DNA from: Fodinibius salsisoli
GTDB lineage: Bacteria > Bacteroidota > Rhodothermia > Balneolales > Balneolaceae
DNA: 64,000 nucleotides
Reading direction: 5' to 3'
Assembly (NCBI RefSeq): GCF_026229185.1
Contig: NZ_JAGGJA010000010.1
Span: 1 to 64,000, forward strand
Shown here: positions 35,613-45,047 of the stretch, one piece after another
Layout of the letters: the number at the start of each line of letters is the position of its first letter
How positions within the stretch are numbered: the first letter of the stretch is position 1
Notes under the pieces: model-generated
The model's database searches: none
What the model saw: only the letters and a program-made list of their open reading frames with translations
Told to the model about the DNA's origin: nothing
Program-made: the position numbers and the translations under genes

Positions 35613-38366
35613 ATGATGGGAATTCCCTCAGGTCAAAAATATACTGTCTACCTTTTTGTCGGACTTACGGTCTTATCTTTTGGGCTCTATATATTTTTCG
35701 GTCATGAAGAACAAGTTGATTACAATAGAGATATCAAACCGATTCTTAACAAGAATTGTATTGCCTGTCACGGAGGGGTAAAAAAATCGGCACAATTCAG
35801 CCTGCTATTTCAGAAAGAGGCCTATAGTAAAAATGAGTCAGGGGAACGGGCGATAGTGCCGGGTAATCCGGAGGAGAGTGAGATGATACGTCGTATTACG
35901 CATCATGATCCAGAGGTGCGTATGCCTCCGGAGGGTGATCCACTTCCAGAAGACGAGATTGAACTTCTAACCGAGTGGATCGAACAGGGAGCGCAGTGGG
36001 GGGAACATTGGGCTTACCAGGAGCTGGAGGATCTAGAGCCACCGGAGGTTGACGCTGAGTGGTCCAATAATGGGATCGATCAATTTATACTTCAAAAACT
36101 GAACGAGGAAGAACTCAACCCATCGCCACGCGCGGACAAACGAACCCTGCTGCGACGCGTAACACTTGATCTGACCGGGATCCCGCCCACACAGCAAGAG
36201 TTGGAAACCTTTTTAGATGACAACAGTGCGGATGCTTACGAGAAGGTAGTGGATCGACTACTTGCTTCGCCGCGTTACGGGGAGCGCTGGGCAGCTATGT
36301 GGATGGATTTGGCCCGTTATGCTGATTCCAAGGGGTACGAGAAGGATGGGCATCGCAGCATTTGGCAATATAGAGATTGGTTGATCAAAGCCTTTAACGA
36401 GGATAAGCCGTTTGATGAATTCACGATCGAGCAGCTGGCGGGAGATTTACTTCCCAATCCCACTAAAAAACAGCTTATTGCCACGGCCTTTCACCGCAAT
36501 ACCATGAATAATGATGAAGGGGGAACCAATGACGAAGAGTTTCGGGTGGCTGCGGTTATCGACCGGGTAAACACTACCTGGAACGTATGGCAGGGGACCA
36601 CGATGGAATGCGTGCAGTGCCATGCGCATCCGTATGACCCGATTCGCCATGAGGACTTCTATAAATCCTACGCCTATTTCAATAATTCGGCTGATGAAGA
36701 TGTTCCCAGTGAAGCTCCGAATCTTAGAACATTTACCCGGGAAGAGGATCAGCAGCGGCTTAATGAGATAAGGCAATGGGTTAACAAACAGATCGAAAAT
36801 CCCAAGCAATCAAAAAAAGAAGTTCAAGACTTTACAAACCTGGTTCGCCTGACGGAACCAAAGATCCACGGTCACTCTTTCGATCAGATCAAAAAGGGAA
36901 CCATAACCTCTACCAACAGCTACCTGGCGGTAAAGCACGGCGGACATGCCCGGCTTACTGATGTGGATTTGACCGGCAAGGATCGCATGTTTATCAGCTA
37001 CCGGGCTGGCAGAACCACCGGAGAAGTTGAGATACGAAAAGATAGTTTAAAAGGAGAAAGCATTGGATTGTGGGATATTGGGAAGGATGACGGACCGAGA
37101 AGCTTTGATATCACTTCTATCCCTATAGCCCCACAAGAAGGGAAGCATGACCTTTACTTTGTATTCAGGGATCCTGGAAACAAGGGGTATGTAAATAATA
37201 TTGAATGGGTACTCTTTCATCAGTCGCTACCGGGTAAGGGCAAACCGGGTTATGAAAAGGCTCGTGAGAAGTTTGCTTCACTGCTTAATACCAATGAAGT
37301 TATTGAAACACCTGTGATGGTTGAACTTGAGGGTAACCGGGCGCGAACGACCCGCATCTTTGAACGAGGAAACTGGATGGTTCATGGTGATACGGTTAAG
37401 CCAGGGGTTCCGGAAGTTTTAAATCCCATGCCGGACGAATATCCCGAAAGTCGACTGGGGCTGGCGCGCTGGCTGGTAAGCAAGGAAAATCCGCTTACGG
37501 CCCGAGTGACAGTGAACCGGCTTTGGGATAAGCTCTTTGGGACGGGTATTGTAGAGACCGTTTCCGACTTTGGTTCTCAGGGCTATTTGCCATCGCATCC
37601 AGATCTACTCGACTGGCTGGCCCTGCAGTTAATGAATAAGCATGATTGGAGCGTCAAGGAATTGTTGAAGCAAATAGTGATGTCGGCAACCTATCAACAG
37701 GCCTCCGATACATCACCCGAACTGCGGGAATTGGATCCTGATAACCGGTTATTAGCTCGAGGTCCGAGAATACGGCTTACCGCCGAACAGCTTCGCGACC
37801 AAGCCTTGGCTGTAGGTGGACTATTGAGTGATAAAATGTACGGGCCCAGTGTGATGCCGCCGCAGCCCGATGGCTTATGGCAGGTAGTCTACAGCGGACT
37901 TGAGTGGAAGACCAGTGAGGGAGAAGACAAGCATAGACGGGCGCTATACACCTATTGGCGCCGGACTAATCCGTATCCTTCAATGGTCACTTTTGATGCT
38001 CCCAGCCGGGAGGTGTGTGTAGCTCAAAGAGTGAATACCAATACGCCACTGCAAGCCTTGGTCACCTTAAATGATCCGGTGTTTGTGGAGGCCGCTCAGG
38101 GATTGGCAGAACGGATGATAAAAAAAGCTCCAAAGAGTACTGAGGAGCAGCTGAAAACGGGCTACCGACTTGCCATGAAGCAGGATATCGATCCTGCAAA
38201 GTTAAAGGATCTAAAGAATCTTTATAGTGATACCAAAGCGCACTTTCAGCAGCACCCCAAAGAAGCGGAAGAACTAATGGGTAAGAAGCATAATGTGCAA
38301 CTGGCTACGCTGACCGTTGTATCAAGTGCAATTATGAACCTGGATGAATTTATGACCAAATCTTAA
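35613..38366 (+). CDS. PSCyt1-DUF1549-DUF1553 multidomain cytochrome c protein
   Basis: A 917-residue protein with one N-terminal membrane segment (TVYLFVGLTVLSFGLYIFF). A PSCyt1 domain carries haem motif CIACH (Cys 49, Cys 52, His 53) and the MPPEG axial-ligand region. DUF1549 (PSCyt2) follows near residues 145-355 (NGIDQFILQKL, TLDLTGIPPTQQEL, YGERWAAMWMDLARYADSKGYEKDG) with a second CVQCH. DUF1553 is in the last third (RLGLARWLVSKENPLTARVTVNRLWDKLFGTGIVETVSDFG, GPRIRLTAEQLRDQAL). The three-domain order is characteristic of Planctomycetes and Verrucomicrobia. Function is unproven; it is thought to couple sugar or sulfated-sugar oxidation to electron transfer. The downstream DUF1501 gene is 12 bp away. 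Confidence 0.92.
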   Translation: MMGIPSGQKYTVYLFVGLTVLSFGLYIFFGHEEQVDYNRDIKPILNKNCIACHGGVKKSAQFSLLFQKEAYSKNESGERAIVPGNPEESEMIRRITHHDPEVRMPPEGDPLPEDEIELLTEWIEQGAQWGEHWAYQELEDLEPPEVDAEWSNNGIDQFILQKLNEEELNPSPRADKRTLLRRVTLDLTGIPPTQQELETFLDDNSADAYEKVVDRLLASPRYGERWAAMWMDLARYADSKGYEKDGHRSIWQYRDWLIKAFNEDKPFDEFTIEQLAGDLLPNPTKKQLIATAFHRNTMNNDEGGTNDEEFRVAAVIDRVNTTWNVWQGTTMECVQCHAHPYDPIRHEDFYKSYAYFNNSADEDVPSEAPNLRTFTREEDQQRLNEIRQWVNKQIENPKQSKKEVQDFTNLVRLTEPKIHGHSFDQIKKGTITSTNSYLAVKHGGHARLTDVDLTGKDRMFISYRAGRTTGEVEIRKDSLKGESIGLWDIGKDDGPRSFDITSIPIAPQEGKHDLYFVFRDPGNKGYVNNIEWVLFHQSLPGKGKPGYEKAREKFASLLNTNEVIETPVMVELEGNRARTTRIFERGNWMVHGDTVKPGVPEVLNPMPDEYPESRLGLARWLVSKENPLTARVTVNRLWDKLFGTGIVETVSDFGSQGYLPSHPDLLDWLALQLMNKHDWSVKELLKQIVMSATYQQASDTSPELRELDPDNRLLARGPRIRLTAEQLRDQALAVGGLLSDKMYGPSVMPPQPDGLWQVVYSGLEWKTSEGEDKHRRALYTYWRRTNPYPSMVTFDAPSREVCVAQRVNTNTPLQALVTLNDPVFVEAAQGLAERMIKKAPKSTEEQLKTGYRLAMKQDIDPAKLKDLKNLYSDTKAHFQQHPKEAEELMGKKHNVQLATLTVVSSAIMNLDEFMTKS

Positions 38367-38378
38367 ACGGGAAATAAT

Positions 38379-39863
38379 ATGAGTATTTTTGATGAATTGC
38401 GGCAAAGAAAACTGGAAGCACAGACACGGCGCCATTTTTTGAAAAACTGTTCCCTGGGTTTGGGAGGGCTCGCATTTGCTGCAATGACAGGCTGCAATCC
38501 TTTTCCTTCTTCCAAAGGCCAACAAAAGTCACCGGCTGAAGGACATCCGCTGGCGCCTAAGCCGCCTCATTTTGCTCCTAAGGCCAAGCGGGTTATCTAT
38601 TTACATATGGCCGGAGCTCCTTCCCAGTTAGAACTATTTGACTATAAGCCTGAACTGCAGAAGTTGCATGGCAAAGATTGCCCACCTTCCTTATTAGAAG
38701 GTAAAGAGTTTGCCTTTATTGAAGGAGTTCCCAAGATGATGGGGCCACAGGCTAACTTTAAAAAACGGGGTGAGTCGGGCGTGATGGTATCAGATTTATT
38801 GCCTCACTTTTCGACCATCGTAGATGATGTTTCGATTATAAAATCGATGCATACTGATGAGTTTAACCATGCTCCGGCCCAGCTTATGATGTTAACGGGC
38901 GGTCCTCGCTTAGGGCGTCCCAGTATGGGCTCATGGGTAACCTATGGTTTGGGCAGTGAAAATGACAATCTGCCCGGCTTTATGGTGCTGGTTTCGGGGG
39001 GTAAAACTCCGAGTGCAGGGAAAAGTGCGTGGGGCAGTGGATTTCTGCCTTCGGTTTATCAGGGCGTGCAGTGCCGCTCGAAAGGAGACCCCATACTTTA
39101 TGCATCTAATCCGAATGGGATAGATAGAGATCTGCGAAAAAAAGCAATCGAAGCTATTAACAATATCAATAAGAAAGAGTATGAAGAAGTGGGTGATGCC
39201 GAAATATTGACCCGCATATCGCAATATGAGATGGCTTTTCGGATGCAGACGTCGGTGCCGGATGTAATGAACATTGAAGATGAGCCTAATTACATTCATG
39301 AGATGTACGGTACTGAACCGGGCAAGACTTCTTTTGCCAATAACTGCCTACTGGCCCGGAGATTAGTAGAAAAGGACGTCCGCTTTGTGCAACTATTTGA
39401 TTGGGGATGGGATTCCCATGGCACCGACAAAAGCACCGCAATAGAAGCCGGATTCCGTGATAAATGCAGGCAGGTAGATCAACCGATGACAGCGCTTGTT
39501 AAAGACCTGAAACAGCGCGGGCTCTTGGAAGAAACCCTGGTGGTATGGGGCGGAGAGTTCGGTCGTACACCGATGCAAGAAAATCGAGACGGACAGGAAA
39601 TGCCTTTTATGGGCCGAGATCACCACACCGAAGCGTTTAGTGTCTGGATGGCTGGTGGAGGCGTGAAGGGAGGAATGACTTATGGTGAGACCGATGAAAT
39701 AGGATACACCGGTATCAAAGATCGAGTACATATTCATGACCTGCAGGCGACCATACTTAACCAAATGGGCCTCAACCACGAAGAATTAACTTATTTCCAT
39801 CAGGGTCGGGACTTCCGCCTTACGGATGTGCACGGCCATGTTGTAGAGGATATTTTAGCATAA
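38379..39863 (+). CDS. DUF1501 (alkaline-phosphatase-fold) Tat-exported protein
   Basis: A 494-residue protein with a twin-arginine-type start, RRHFLKNCSLGLGGLAFA at about residues 18-35. DUF1501 patterns are present: AKRVIYLHMAGAPSQLELFDYKP, FNHAPAQLMMLTGGPRLGRPSMGSWVTYGLGSE (cut to its core here), VWGGEFGRTP and HIHDLQATILNQMGL. DUF1501 proteins usually sit next to PSCyt1-DUF1549-DUF1553 genes, as here with 12 bp between. It has the alkaline-phosphatase/sulfatase fold; the catalytic reaction is unknown. Confidence 0.92.
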   Translation: MSIFDELRQRKLEAQTRRHFLKNCSLGLGGLAFAAMTGCNPFPSSKGQQKSPAEGHPLAPKPPHFAPKAKRVIYLHMAGAPSQLELFDYKPELQKLHGKDCPPSLLEGKEFAFIEGVPKMMGPQANFKKRGESGVMVSDLLPHFSTIVDDVSIIKSMHTDEFNHAPAQLMMLTGGPRLGRPSMGSWVTYGLGSENDNLPGFMVLVSGGKTPSAGKSAWGSGFLPSVYQGVQCRSKGDPILYASNPNGIDRDLRKKAIEAINNINKKEYEEVGDAEILTRISQYEMAFRMQTSVPDVMNIEDEPNYIHEMYGTEPGKTSFANNCLLARRLVEKDVRFVQLFDWGWDSHGTDKSTAIEAGFRDKCRQVDQPMTALVKDLKQRGLLEETLVVWGGEFGRTPMQENRDGQEMPFMGRDHHTEAFSVWMAGGGVKGGMTYGETDEIGYTGIKDRVHIHDLQATILNQMGLNHEELTYFHQGRDFRLTDVHGHVVEDILA

Positions 39864-39993
39864 AAAAGTAAGCGCCAGACGACAGAGGGGAACTAAAGAT
39901 GTTTACTTCTGTGCACTTGCCTTTTTACTTTTCGTAAATCACCTAAATAAAGGCTTTTCCATTATTCTAACTCGAACCATTTAAGAACTGAAA

Positions 39994-40914
39994 ATGACCA
40001 TTGACCGGAAAACATTTATCTCTAATATAGCGTTGGGTGGTGCTGGGGTATTGATGGGACAATCCGATGGGGATACTCAGAATCAGCCAGCCTTTGCCAT
40101 TCCTGATAATTTCTCGATTACTTATCTGGCCACCCGATGGGGTTATCCGGGAACACTTGATGAGTTCTGTGCTGCTTCCAGGGAAGCTGGCTATGATGGT
40201 ATCGAAGTCTGGCTGCCCAATAATCAAGGAGGTCAGGAAGAATTATTTGATGTCACTGGTCAGTATGATCTTAAAGTAGGCCTTTTGGTTGGTTCAGGAA
40301 GTAGTACTTTTGATGAACATTTTGCTGATTTCAAGAAGGATTTAGACCGAGCTGTTCAGTTGGACCCGTTGTTTATAAACTGCCATTCAGGTCGAGACTT
40401 TTTCCCTTTTGAACAAAACAGTCAGATTATTGACTACACTATCCAAGTGAGTGATTCGGCTGGCATTGAGGTTTATCACGAAACCCACCGTTCAAGGATT
40501 CTTTTTGCCGCTCATATTGCAAAGCAGTTTATGGAGGACATTCCCGGATTGCGGCTTACGTTAGATATATCGCACTGGTGTAATGTGCATGAGTCATTGT
40601 TGGATAACCAGCCAGAGGCGGTGCAGTTGGCTCTGCAGCGAACGGATCACATACATTCCCGGATTGGCCATCCGGAAGGGCCACAGGTAACGGATCCCCG
40701 GGCCCCGGAATGGAAGCAGACCGTAGAGGCTCATTTTGCTTGGTGGGACAGGGTTGTAAAACAGAAGATCGATGAGGGAAAGAGCCTCACGATGACGCCA
40801 GAGTTTGGTCCGCCAACCTACATGCCTTCAGTACCGTATACGGGGCAACCCTTAGGCAATCAGTGGGAGATTAACAAGCATATGATGGATTTGTGGAAGC
40901 AACGATATAGCTGA
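39994..40914 (+). CDS. Sugar phosphate isomerase/epimerase-like TIM-barrel protein (AP_endonuc_2)
   Basis: A 306-residue protein with a short hydrophobic N-terminus preceded by DRKTF, possibly a Tat-like signal. The TIM-barrel signatures are clear: AGYDGIEVWLP, GLLVGSG, FINCHSGRDFF, VYHETHRSRILF, LTLDISHWCNVHES and HSRIGHPEGPQ, with conserved His, Glu and Asp metal ligands. These proteins act as sugar isomerases or epimerases; here the substrate is probably a sugar released by the sulfatases. It is placed in the same transcription direction as the PSCyt module. Confidence 0.85.
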   Translation: MTIDRKTFISNIALGGAGVLMGQSDGDTQNQPAFAIPDNFSITYLATRWGYPGTLDEFCAASREAGYDGIEVWLPNNQGGQEELFDVTGQYDLKVGLLVGSGSSTFDEHFADFKKDLDRAVQLDPLFINCHSGRDFFPFEQNSQIIDYTIQVSDSAGIEVYHETHRSRILFAAHIAKQFMEDIPGLRLTLDISHWCNVHESLLDNQPEAVQLALQRTDHIHSRIGHPEGPQVTDPRAPEWKQTVEAHFAWWDRVVKQKIDEGKSLTMTPEFGPPTYMPSVPYTGQPLGNQWEINKHMMDLWKQRYS

Positions 40915-40954
40915 TAGTAGGTTGATAATGATAAAAAAGATATGAGCGTAATAC

Positions 40955-42388
40955 ATGGAGCAAGAAGTTTCTGATTTCGTATTATTTTTGGGACGTTTTC
41001 ATCCATTGATCCTGCATCTGCCGATTGGTTTTTTGGTAATGGCGACTATTCTGGAAGGAGTATCGCGTCTTAAACGATTTGATGAGTATAATAAAGCAGT
41101 GGAACTGGTATTGCTGTTGGGGAGTCTATCGGCTGTAGCAGCGGCTCTGCTTGGATATATGCTGGCGCAGGCCGGTGGATATGGCGAGCAGCTACTAATT
41201 ATCCACCAGTGGTCGGGAGTGGGGGTGGCTGTGGCATCAGCGGGAGCCTACCTGTTGAAGCGGTATAACAGGAATAGATCTTCTGCTCTGATGGACCGGG
41301 CCTATTTGTCACTGTTGACTATCATGGTGATAGCACTGGGAATAGCGGGTCACTACGGAGGATCGTTAACGCATGGCAGTGATTACCTAACGCAGTATAT
41401 GCCCAATGGCTTGCGAACGGTCGCGGGTTTGCCACCGAAAGAGGAAAAGGGATTCAAAAAAATTACCAATCTGGAGGAAGCAGCAGTCTATAACGACATC
41501 ATTGATCCCATTTTTGAAACACGCTGTACCTCCTGCCACAACCAGAACAAAAAGAAGGGAGAACTACAGATGCATACACGTCAGCTGCTGATGAAAGGAG
41601 GGGAGGGCGGGCCTATCATTGTAGAAGGTGAAGCTGATAAAAGTGAAATGATAAAGCGAATCAACCTTCCTGAGGCCCATGATGATCATATGCCCCCTGA
41701 AGGGAAGCGTCCTTTGACCAGTGAGTATAAAAAATTGTTAGAATGGTGGGTCAACAGTGGTGCACCTTTTGAAAAAAGGGTGTCGGAGCTAAAAAGATCT
41801 AAAGAAATCCAATCAGCCTTAAACACTTTGGTTGACCCGCAGGCCAATATGAGCCCGGCTGAGAAGTTATTAGCCTCGGATATCGATCCTGTAGAAAGCA
41901 AGGTGCAGACAGAGTTACAGAAACATGGGGTAGATCTTCGTCCAGTATCAGATCGTGGCCATTGGCTACAGGCTGATATCAAAAAAGAGCATTCAGTTGA
42001 TTCGTTACTAGTCATGTTGAAAAAGGTATCGCCCCAGCTCACCTGGCTTGATCTTGGGGAAACAACGACGACAGATAAGGCCCTTCAACCTATCAGAGAG
42101 TTTCCTAATTTGACCCGTCTCCATTTACAAAATACGCGGATTACCGATAAAGGACTTTCTGAACTTGCGGGCTTGGCCAATCTTGAATACCTGAACCTCT
42201 ACGGAACAGCAGTCACTGATGCGGGCATCCAGCAGTTAGAAAAACTGGACAATCTTACCAAACTTTTTGTTTGGAGAACACAGGTAACCCAAGAAGGAGC
42301 CCAGGATTTACAAGAAACTCTCCCTAACTTGAAAGTATATTTGGGAGCAGAAAAGAAATCAGTCGCTTTAGAAAATGATAGTAAATAG
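40955..42388 (+). CDS. DUF2231-PSCyt1-LRR membrane cytochrome c protein
   Basis: A 477-residue protein. About four membrane segments in the first 135 residues match DUF2231 (GRFHPLILHLPIGFLVMATI). A PSCyt1 domain has the haem motif CTSCH (Cys 191, Cys 194, His 195) and DHMPPEGKRPLT as axial-ligand loop. The C-terminus has leucine-rich repeats (LTRLHLQNTRITDKGL, LEYLNLYGTAVTDAGI). This three-part arrangement recurs near PSCyt/DUF1501 genes in Planctomycetes. It may pass electrons from the PSCyt proteins to the respiratory chain, which is inference. Confidence 0.88.
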   Translation: MEQEVSDFVLFLGRFHPLILHLPIGFLVMATILEGVSRLKRFDEYNKAVELVLLLGSLSAVAAALLGYMLAQAGGYGEQLLIIHQWSGVGVAVASAGAYLLKRYNRNRSSALMDRAYLSLLTIMVIALGIAGHYGGSLTHGSDYLTQYMPNGLRTVAGLPPKEEKGFKKITNLEEAAVYNDIIDPIFETRCTSCHNQNKKKGELQMHTRQLLMKGGEGGPIIVEGEADKSEMIKRINLPEAHDDHMPPEGKRPLTSEYKKLLEWWVNSGAPFEKRVSELKRSKEIQSALNTLVDPQANMSPAEKLLASDIDPVESKVQTELQKHGVDLRPVSDRGHWLQADIKKEHSVDSLLVMLKKVSPQLTWLDLGETTTTDKALQPIREFPNLTRLHLQNTRITDKGLSELAGLANLEYLNLYGTAVTDAGIQQLEKLDNLTKLFVWRTQVTQEGAQDLQETLPNLKVYLGAEKKSVALENDSK

Positions 42389-42560
42389 GGACAATCTTTT
42401 AACTCTATCGGATTTTCAAAAATCCCTAAGATACATGTATAGAATCCAGCCTATCTAAAAAGGAAAAGTTAGAGGGGGGACAGTTCTATTTCTGCTACTA
42501 GAGTAAATATTGGTATCAGGAAAGGCGATCAAGATTGGAAGGTCGAATAACCGTAATCCG

Positions 42561-42632
42561 TTGGGAGGCAAGGAGTACCTGAGGGGGGACTCGAACCCCC
42601 ACAACCGAAATGGTTACCGGATTTTGAATCCG
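42561..42632. repeat. attL: displaced 3' part of tRNA-Leu
   Basis: This exact 72-bp copy of the tRNA 3' end begins in the anticodon stem. Bases 42576-42632 match 57 nt of the minus-strand tRNA-Leu; 15 more bases past the tRNA end are also shared. The gene fragment lacks the 5' half and cannot form a tRNA. After 42632 the sequence (TTTTTGTAAAC) departs from the intact tRNA. Confidence 0.95.
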
Positions 42633-42748
42633 TTTTTGTAAACATTTCTTAGTATTTCATATCCCTTCTAAATATTGCCCAAACTATTGAATATCATACA
42701 TTTAACCATTACTTTGAATTGAAGGATATTTCATAGCATTAAAATATT

Positions 42749-42770
42749 TGTTGTCCCTATGTTGTCCCGA
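42749..42770 (+). promoter_or_regulatory. Putative left arm-type integrase site
   Basis: This 22-bp sequence contains TTGTCCC twice, 11 bases apart. The identical 22 bp occur at 51129-51150 near the other end. It lies 116 bp inside attL and 37 bp before the integrase start. Such repeated short motifs flanking the core are typical arm-type sites of tyrosine integrases; this is inferred from position only. Confidence 0.6.
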
Positions 42771-42807
42771 GAGTAAAAAAATAGGAAATATCAGCTAACA
42801 TTTAGAT

Positions 42808-44004
42808 ATGGAAAAATTAAAGCTAACAGACCCTTTTATCAGGCATTACCCAGCTCCGAATAAGAGGACTGAAATTTATGATGAACATACTTCTGGATTG
42901 GCTGTACGAATAACAGCAAAGGGCACAAAGTCGTTTGTATATCGTTATAGGTTTAATGATAAGGTACGTCGGTTTACGATCGGAAGGTTCCCGAAAACAT
43001 CACTGGCAGAAGCCCGAGAACGTGCCGGAGAACTTGAACGGAAGGTGAGCGAGGGCATAGACCCAATGGAAGCAAAAAAGGCTCGTAAGAGCAAGCCCCA
43101 GCCTAAAAAATTTGAATACCTGGCTAACCAGTTTAAAAAGAAGCATCTGCCTACCCTGAAAGAATCGACACAGAAAACCTATACCGAACGAATAGACGGT
43201 GAGATGATTCCGGCCTTTAAGGGTATGGCGGTAAAAAATATCAGCAGGGGAGTCATCATTGAGCTGTTAGAGGATATACTCGACCGTGGCAGTCCCTACC
43301 AATCCAACAGGGTTCGGGCTATTCTTTCAAGTATGTTCTCTTTCGGTGTGCAGCGAGAGATAGCAGAGTATAATCCGGTAAAGACCATTAAGCCATTGGG
43401 CAAGGAAGAGAAACGGGACAGGGTACTGGAAGAAGATGAGATAAAGAAGCTATGGGAGGGCTTTGGTACAATAAAACAGCCAACCGGATCTTTGTTTAGA
43501 ATGTTGTTACTGTTAGGCCAGCGATTGGGGGAGACGCGACGGATGAAGTGGGAGCATATCGAGGATGGTATCTGGACTATTCCCAAAGAGCTGACAAAGG
43601 CTAAACGGACGCACTACTTGCCGTTACCGCCCTTAGCATTAGAAATTATAGAGAGTCTATCGAATGATAGCCCGTATGTATTCCAGTCTCCAATGAAGGA
43701 TAACGAGCCACTAAGTAGCGTTCACAGTAGTTTTAACCGTCTGCAAAAAGATTTATCAATTGATAATATCCGTATCCATGATTTCAGGCGCACAGCGGCT
43801 ACCTACATGGCTGAGTTAGGCACAGACCGGACGATATTGGGCAAGGTACTAAATCATAAAGGCTTAGCTGGTGATTCCCAGGTTACGGCGAGGTACGACC
43901 GGCATGGGTATGTTGATGAAAAACGAACGGCCTTAAATCGATGGAGCCACAAATTACAGCAGATTATTGAAGGAACGGAAACCAAAATTACTAAAATTGG
44001 ATAG
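42808..44004 (+). CDS. int: P4-type tyrosine integrase (DUF4102 + phage integrase)
   Basis: The 398-residue integrase has the N-terminal DUF4102 arm-DNA-binding domain (SGLAVRITAKGTKSFVYRYR, RFTIGRFPKTSLAEARERA), a SAM-like core-binding part (from FEYLANQFKKKHLPTL) and a C-terminal catalytic domain. Catalytic residues are visible: Arg 239 in GQRLGETRRMKW, His 324 and Arg 327 in IHDFRRTAATYMAELG, His 350 in VLNHKG, and the nucleophile Tyr 363 in VTARYDRH. This class inserts elements into tRNA genes, as here. It transcribes away from attL. All key residues are intact, so it may be active. Confidence 0.97.
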   Translation: MEKLKLTDPFIRHYPAPNKRTEIYDEHTSGLAVRITAKGTKSFVYRYRFNDKVRRFTIGRFPKTSLAEARERAGELERKVSEGIDPMEAKKARKSKPQPKKFEYLANQFKKKHLPTLKESTQKTYTERIDGEMIPAFKGMAVKNISRGVIIELLEDILDRGSPYQSNRVRAILSSMFSFGVQREIAEYNPVKTIKPLGKEEKRDRVLEEDEIKKLWEGFGTIKQPTGSLFRMLLLLGQRLGETRRMKWEHIEDGIWTIPKELTKAKRTHYLPLPPLALEIIESLSNDSPYVFQSPMKDNEPLSSVHSSFNRLQKDLSIDNIRIHDFRRTAATYMAELGTDRTILGKVLNHKGLAGDSQVTARYDRHGYVDEKRTALNRWSHKLQQIIEGTETKITKIG

Positions 44005-44008
44005 TATT

Positions 44009-44575
44009 ATGAGTAAAGAAGAAGGATTTTTCAAAGTAAAGATTGAAAGCAGTACGGAGAAAGATTATAAAGCCTTGCAGGCCAAAAAGGAAAAGCTAAA
44101 AGAAGAAGCCTCAGCTTTGCAGGAGCAATATAATTCTGAGATAGCGAAGGCATTGAAAATTGATGATCCTCAAAGGAGGATTGATAAACTCCAAGCGGGC
44201 CTTTCTTTATTAAAAAGACATAGAATTAATGGTAAGGTTGACCAAAACTGGGCTGATCGGAAAATTAAGCTATTGGGAAGAGAGATAGATAAAGCTGAAG
44301 ATGCAATCTATAGAAGTGGTAAGGGTTCTACGGATAAAAGCGGAGACGGTAAACGAGGTCGAAAACCCATTAGCGCTGAAGTAAAACAAAAAATAAAACA
44401 ATATTATAGGACAAATAAAGAGCAGCTGGAGAATAACAATGAGGATGCTGACGGATATCCTATACAGGCTTGGATTGCAAGACAAATATTAGAGGAAAAA
44501 GACGAAGATATTGGAATTTCTGATGCATACGCAGATCCCGAACGCACAATTATCGAATGTATGAATGATATTTAG
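44009..44575 (+). CDS. Coiled-coil protein of unknown function
   Basis: A 188-residue protein rich in Lys and Glu with heptads from about residue 15 to 55 (DYKALQAKKEKLKEEASALQ) and a further helix near residue 80-105. A basic linker KRGRKPISAEVKQKIKQYY follows, of the AT-hook or HTH-entry kind, so DNA binding is possible. The ATG at 44009 is five bases after the integrase stop, which suggests co-transcription. An in-frame TTG at 43967 inside the integrase is unlikely. No family recognised. Confidence 0.7.
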   Translation: MSKEEGFFKVKIESSTEKDYKALQAKKEKLKEEASALQEQYNSEIAKALKIDDPQRRIDKLQAGLSLLKRHRINGKVDQNWADRKIKLLGREIDKAEDAIYRSGKGSTDKSGDGKRGRKPISAEVKQKIKQYYRTNKEQLENNNEDADGYPIQAWIARQILEEKDEDIGISDAYADPERTIIECMNDI

Positions 44576-44719
44576 TAGTCGATGAAAAAAATGAAGAAAT
44601 AATAAATTATTATTCATCCTTGCCCACCAAAGACTTATAGGAATTTAAGAAGTTAATTTTTCCCTGATTTCAAAGTAAGTATTCTGAATTGTCTTGAAAA
44701 TTAAATCAATCAATTCAGT

Positions 44720-44953
44720 ATGAAAAACTTACAGATTATACGCCCGTCTGAACTGGCAGAAATTTTAAATGTTTCTACCGTCACCATTTGGAGAATGGAG
44801 AAACGGAATGAGCTGCCACCCCGAAAAAAAATTAGTAGCCGTTGCGTTGGCTGGACTGAAAAGTCTATCGAAGAATGGTTGGATAACCGACCCTATGCCG
44901 ATCCTGAAGCCGAAGCAGAGAGAGAATCCAATCTTGAACCCACTGTGCAATAA
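44720..44953 (+). CDS. AlpA/MerR-like helix-turn-helix regulator, possible excisionase
   Basis: A 77-residue protein beginning IIRPSELAEILNVSTVTIWRMEK, a MerR/AlpA-type helix-turn-helix, then LPPRKKISSRCVGWTEKSIEEWL with the conserved wing that AlpA and Xis-like proteins use. These small regulators control integrase or excision genes in P4-like elements. It lies two genes after the integrase. An acidic tail of about 20 residues follows. Confidence 0.9.
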   Translation: MKNLQIIRPSELAEILNVSTVTIWRMEKRNELPPRKKISSRCVGWTEKSIEEWLDNRPYADPEAEAERESNLEPTVQ

Positions 44954-44957
44954 AAAA

Positions 44958-44982
44958 GCCCTCCGGCAGTAACCGGAAGGGC
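44958..44982. terminator. Hairpin after the AlpA gene, T-tail only on the minus strand
   Basis: GCCCTCCGG and CCGGAAGGGC form a stable stem. On the plus strand it is preceded by A6 and followed by AGGAG, so it lacks a T tail. Read from the minus strand it becomes a terminator-like hairpin followed by TTTTTT, yet no minus-strand gene sits just to the right. It may block antisense transcription. Confidence 0.5.
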
Positions 44983-45047
44983 AGGAGACGACACGCCCCA
45001 ATATACGTGTTGCGCTCCTTAATTGCACAAAACTATGAGGCGACACT

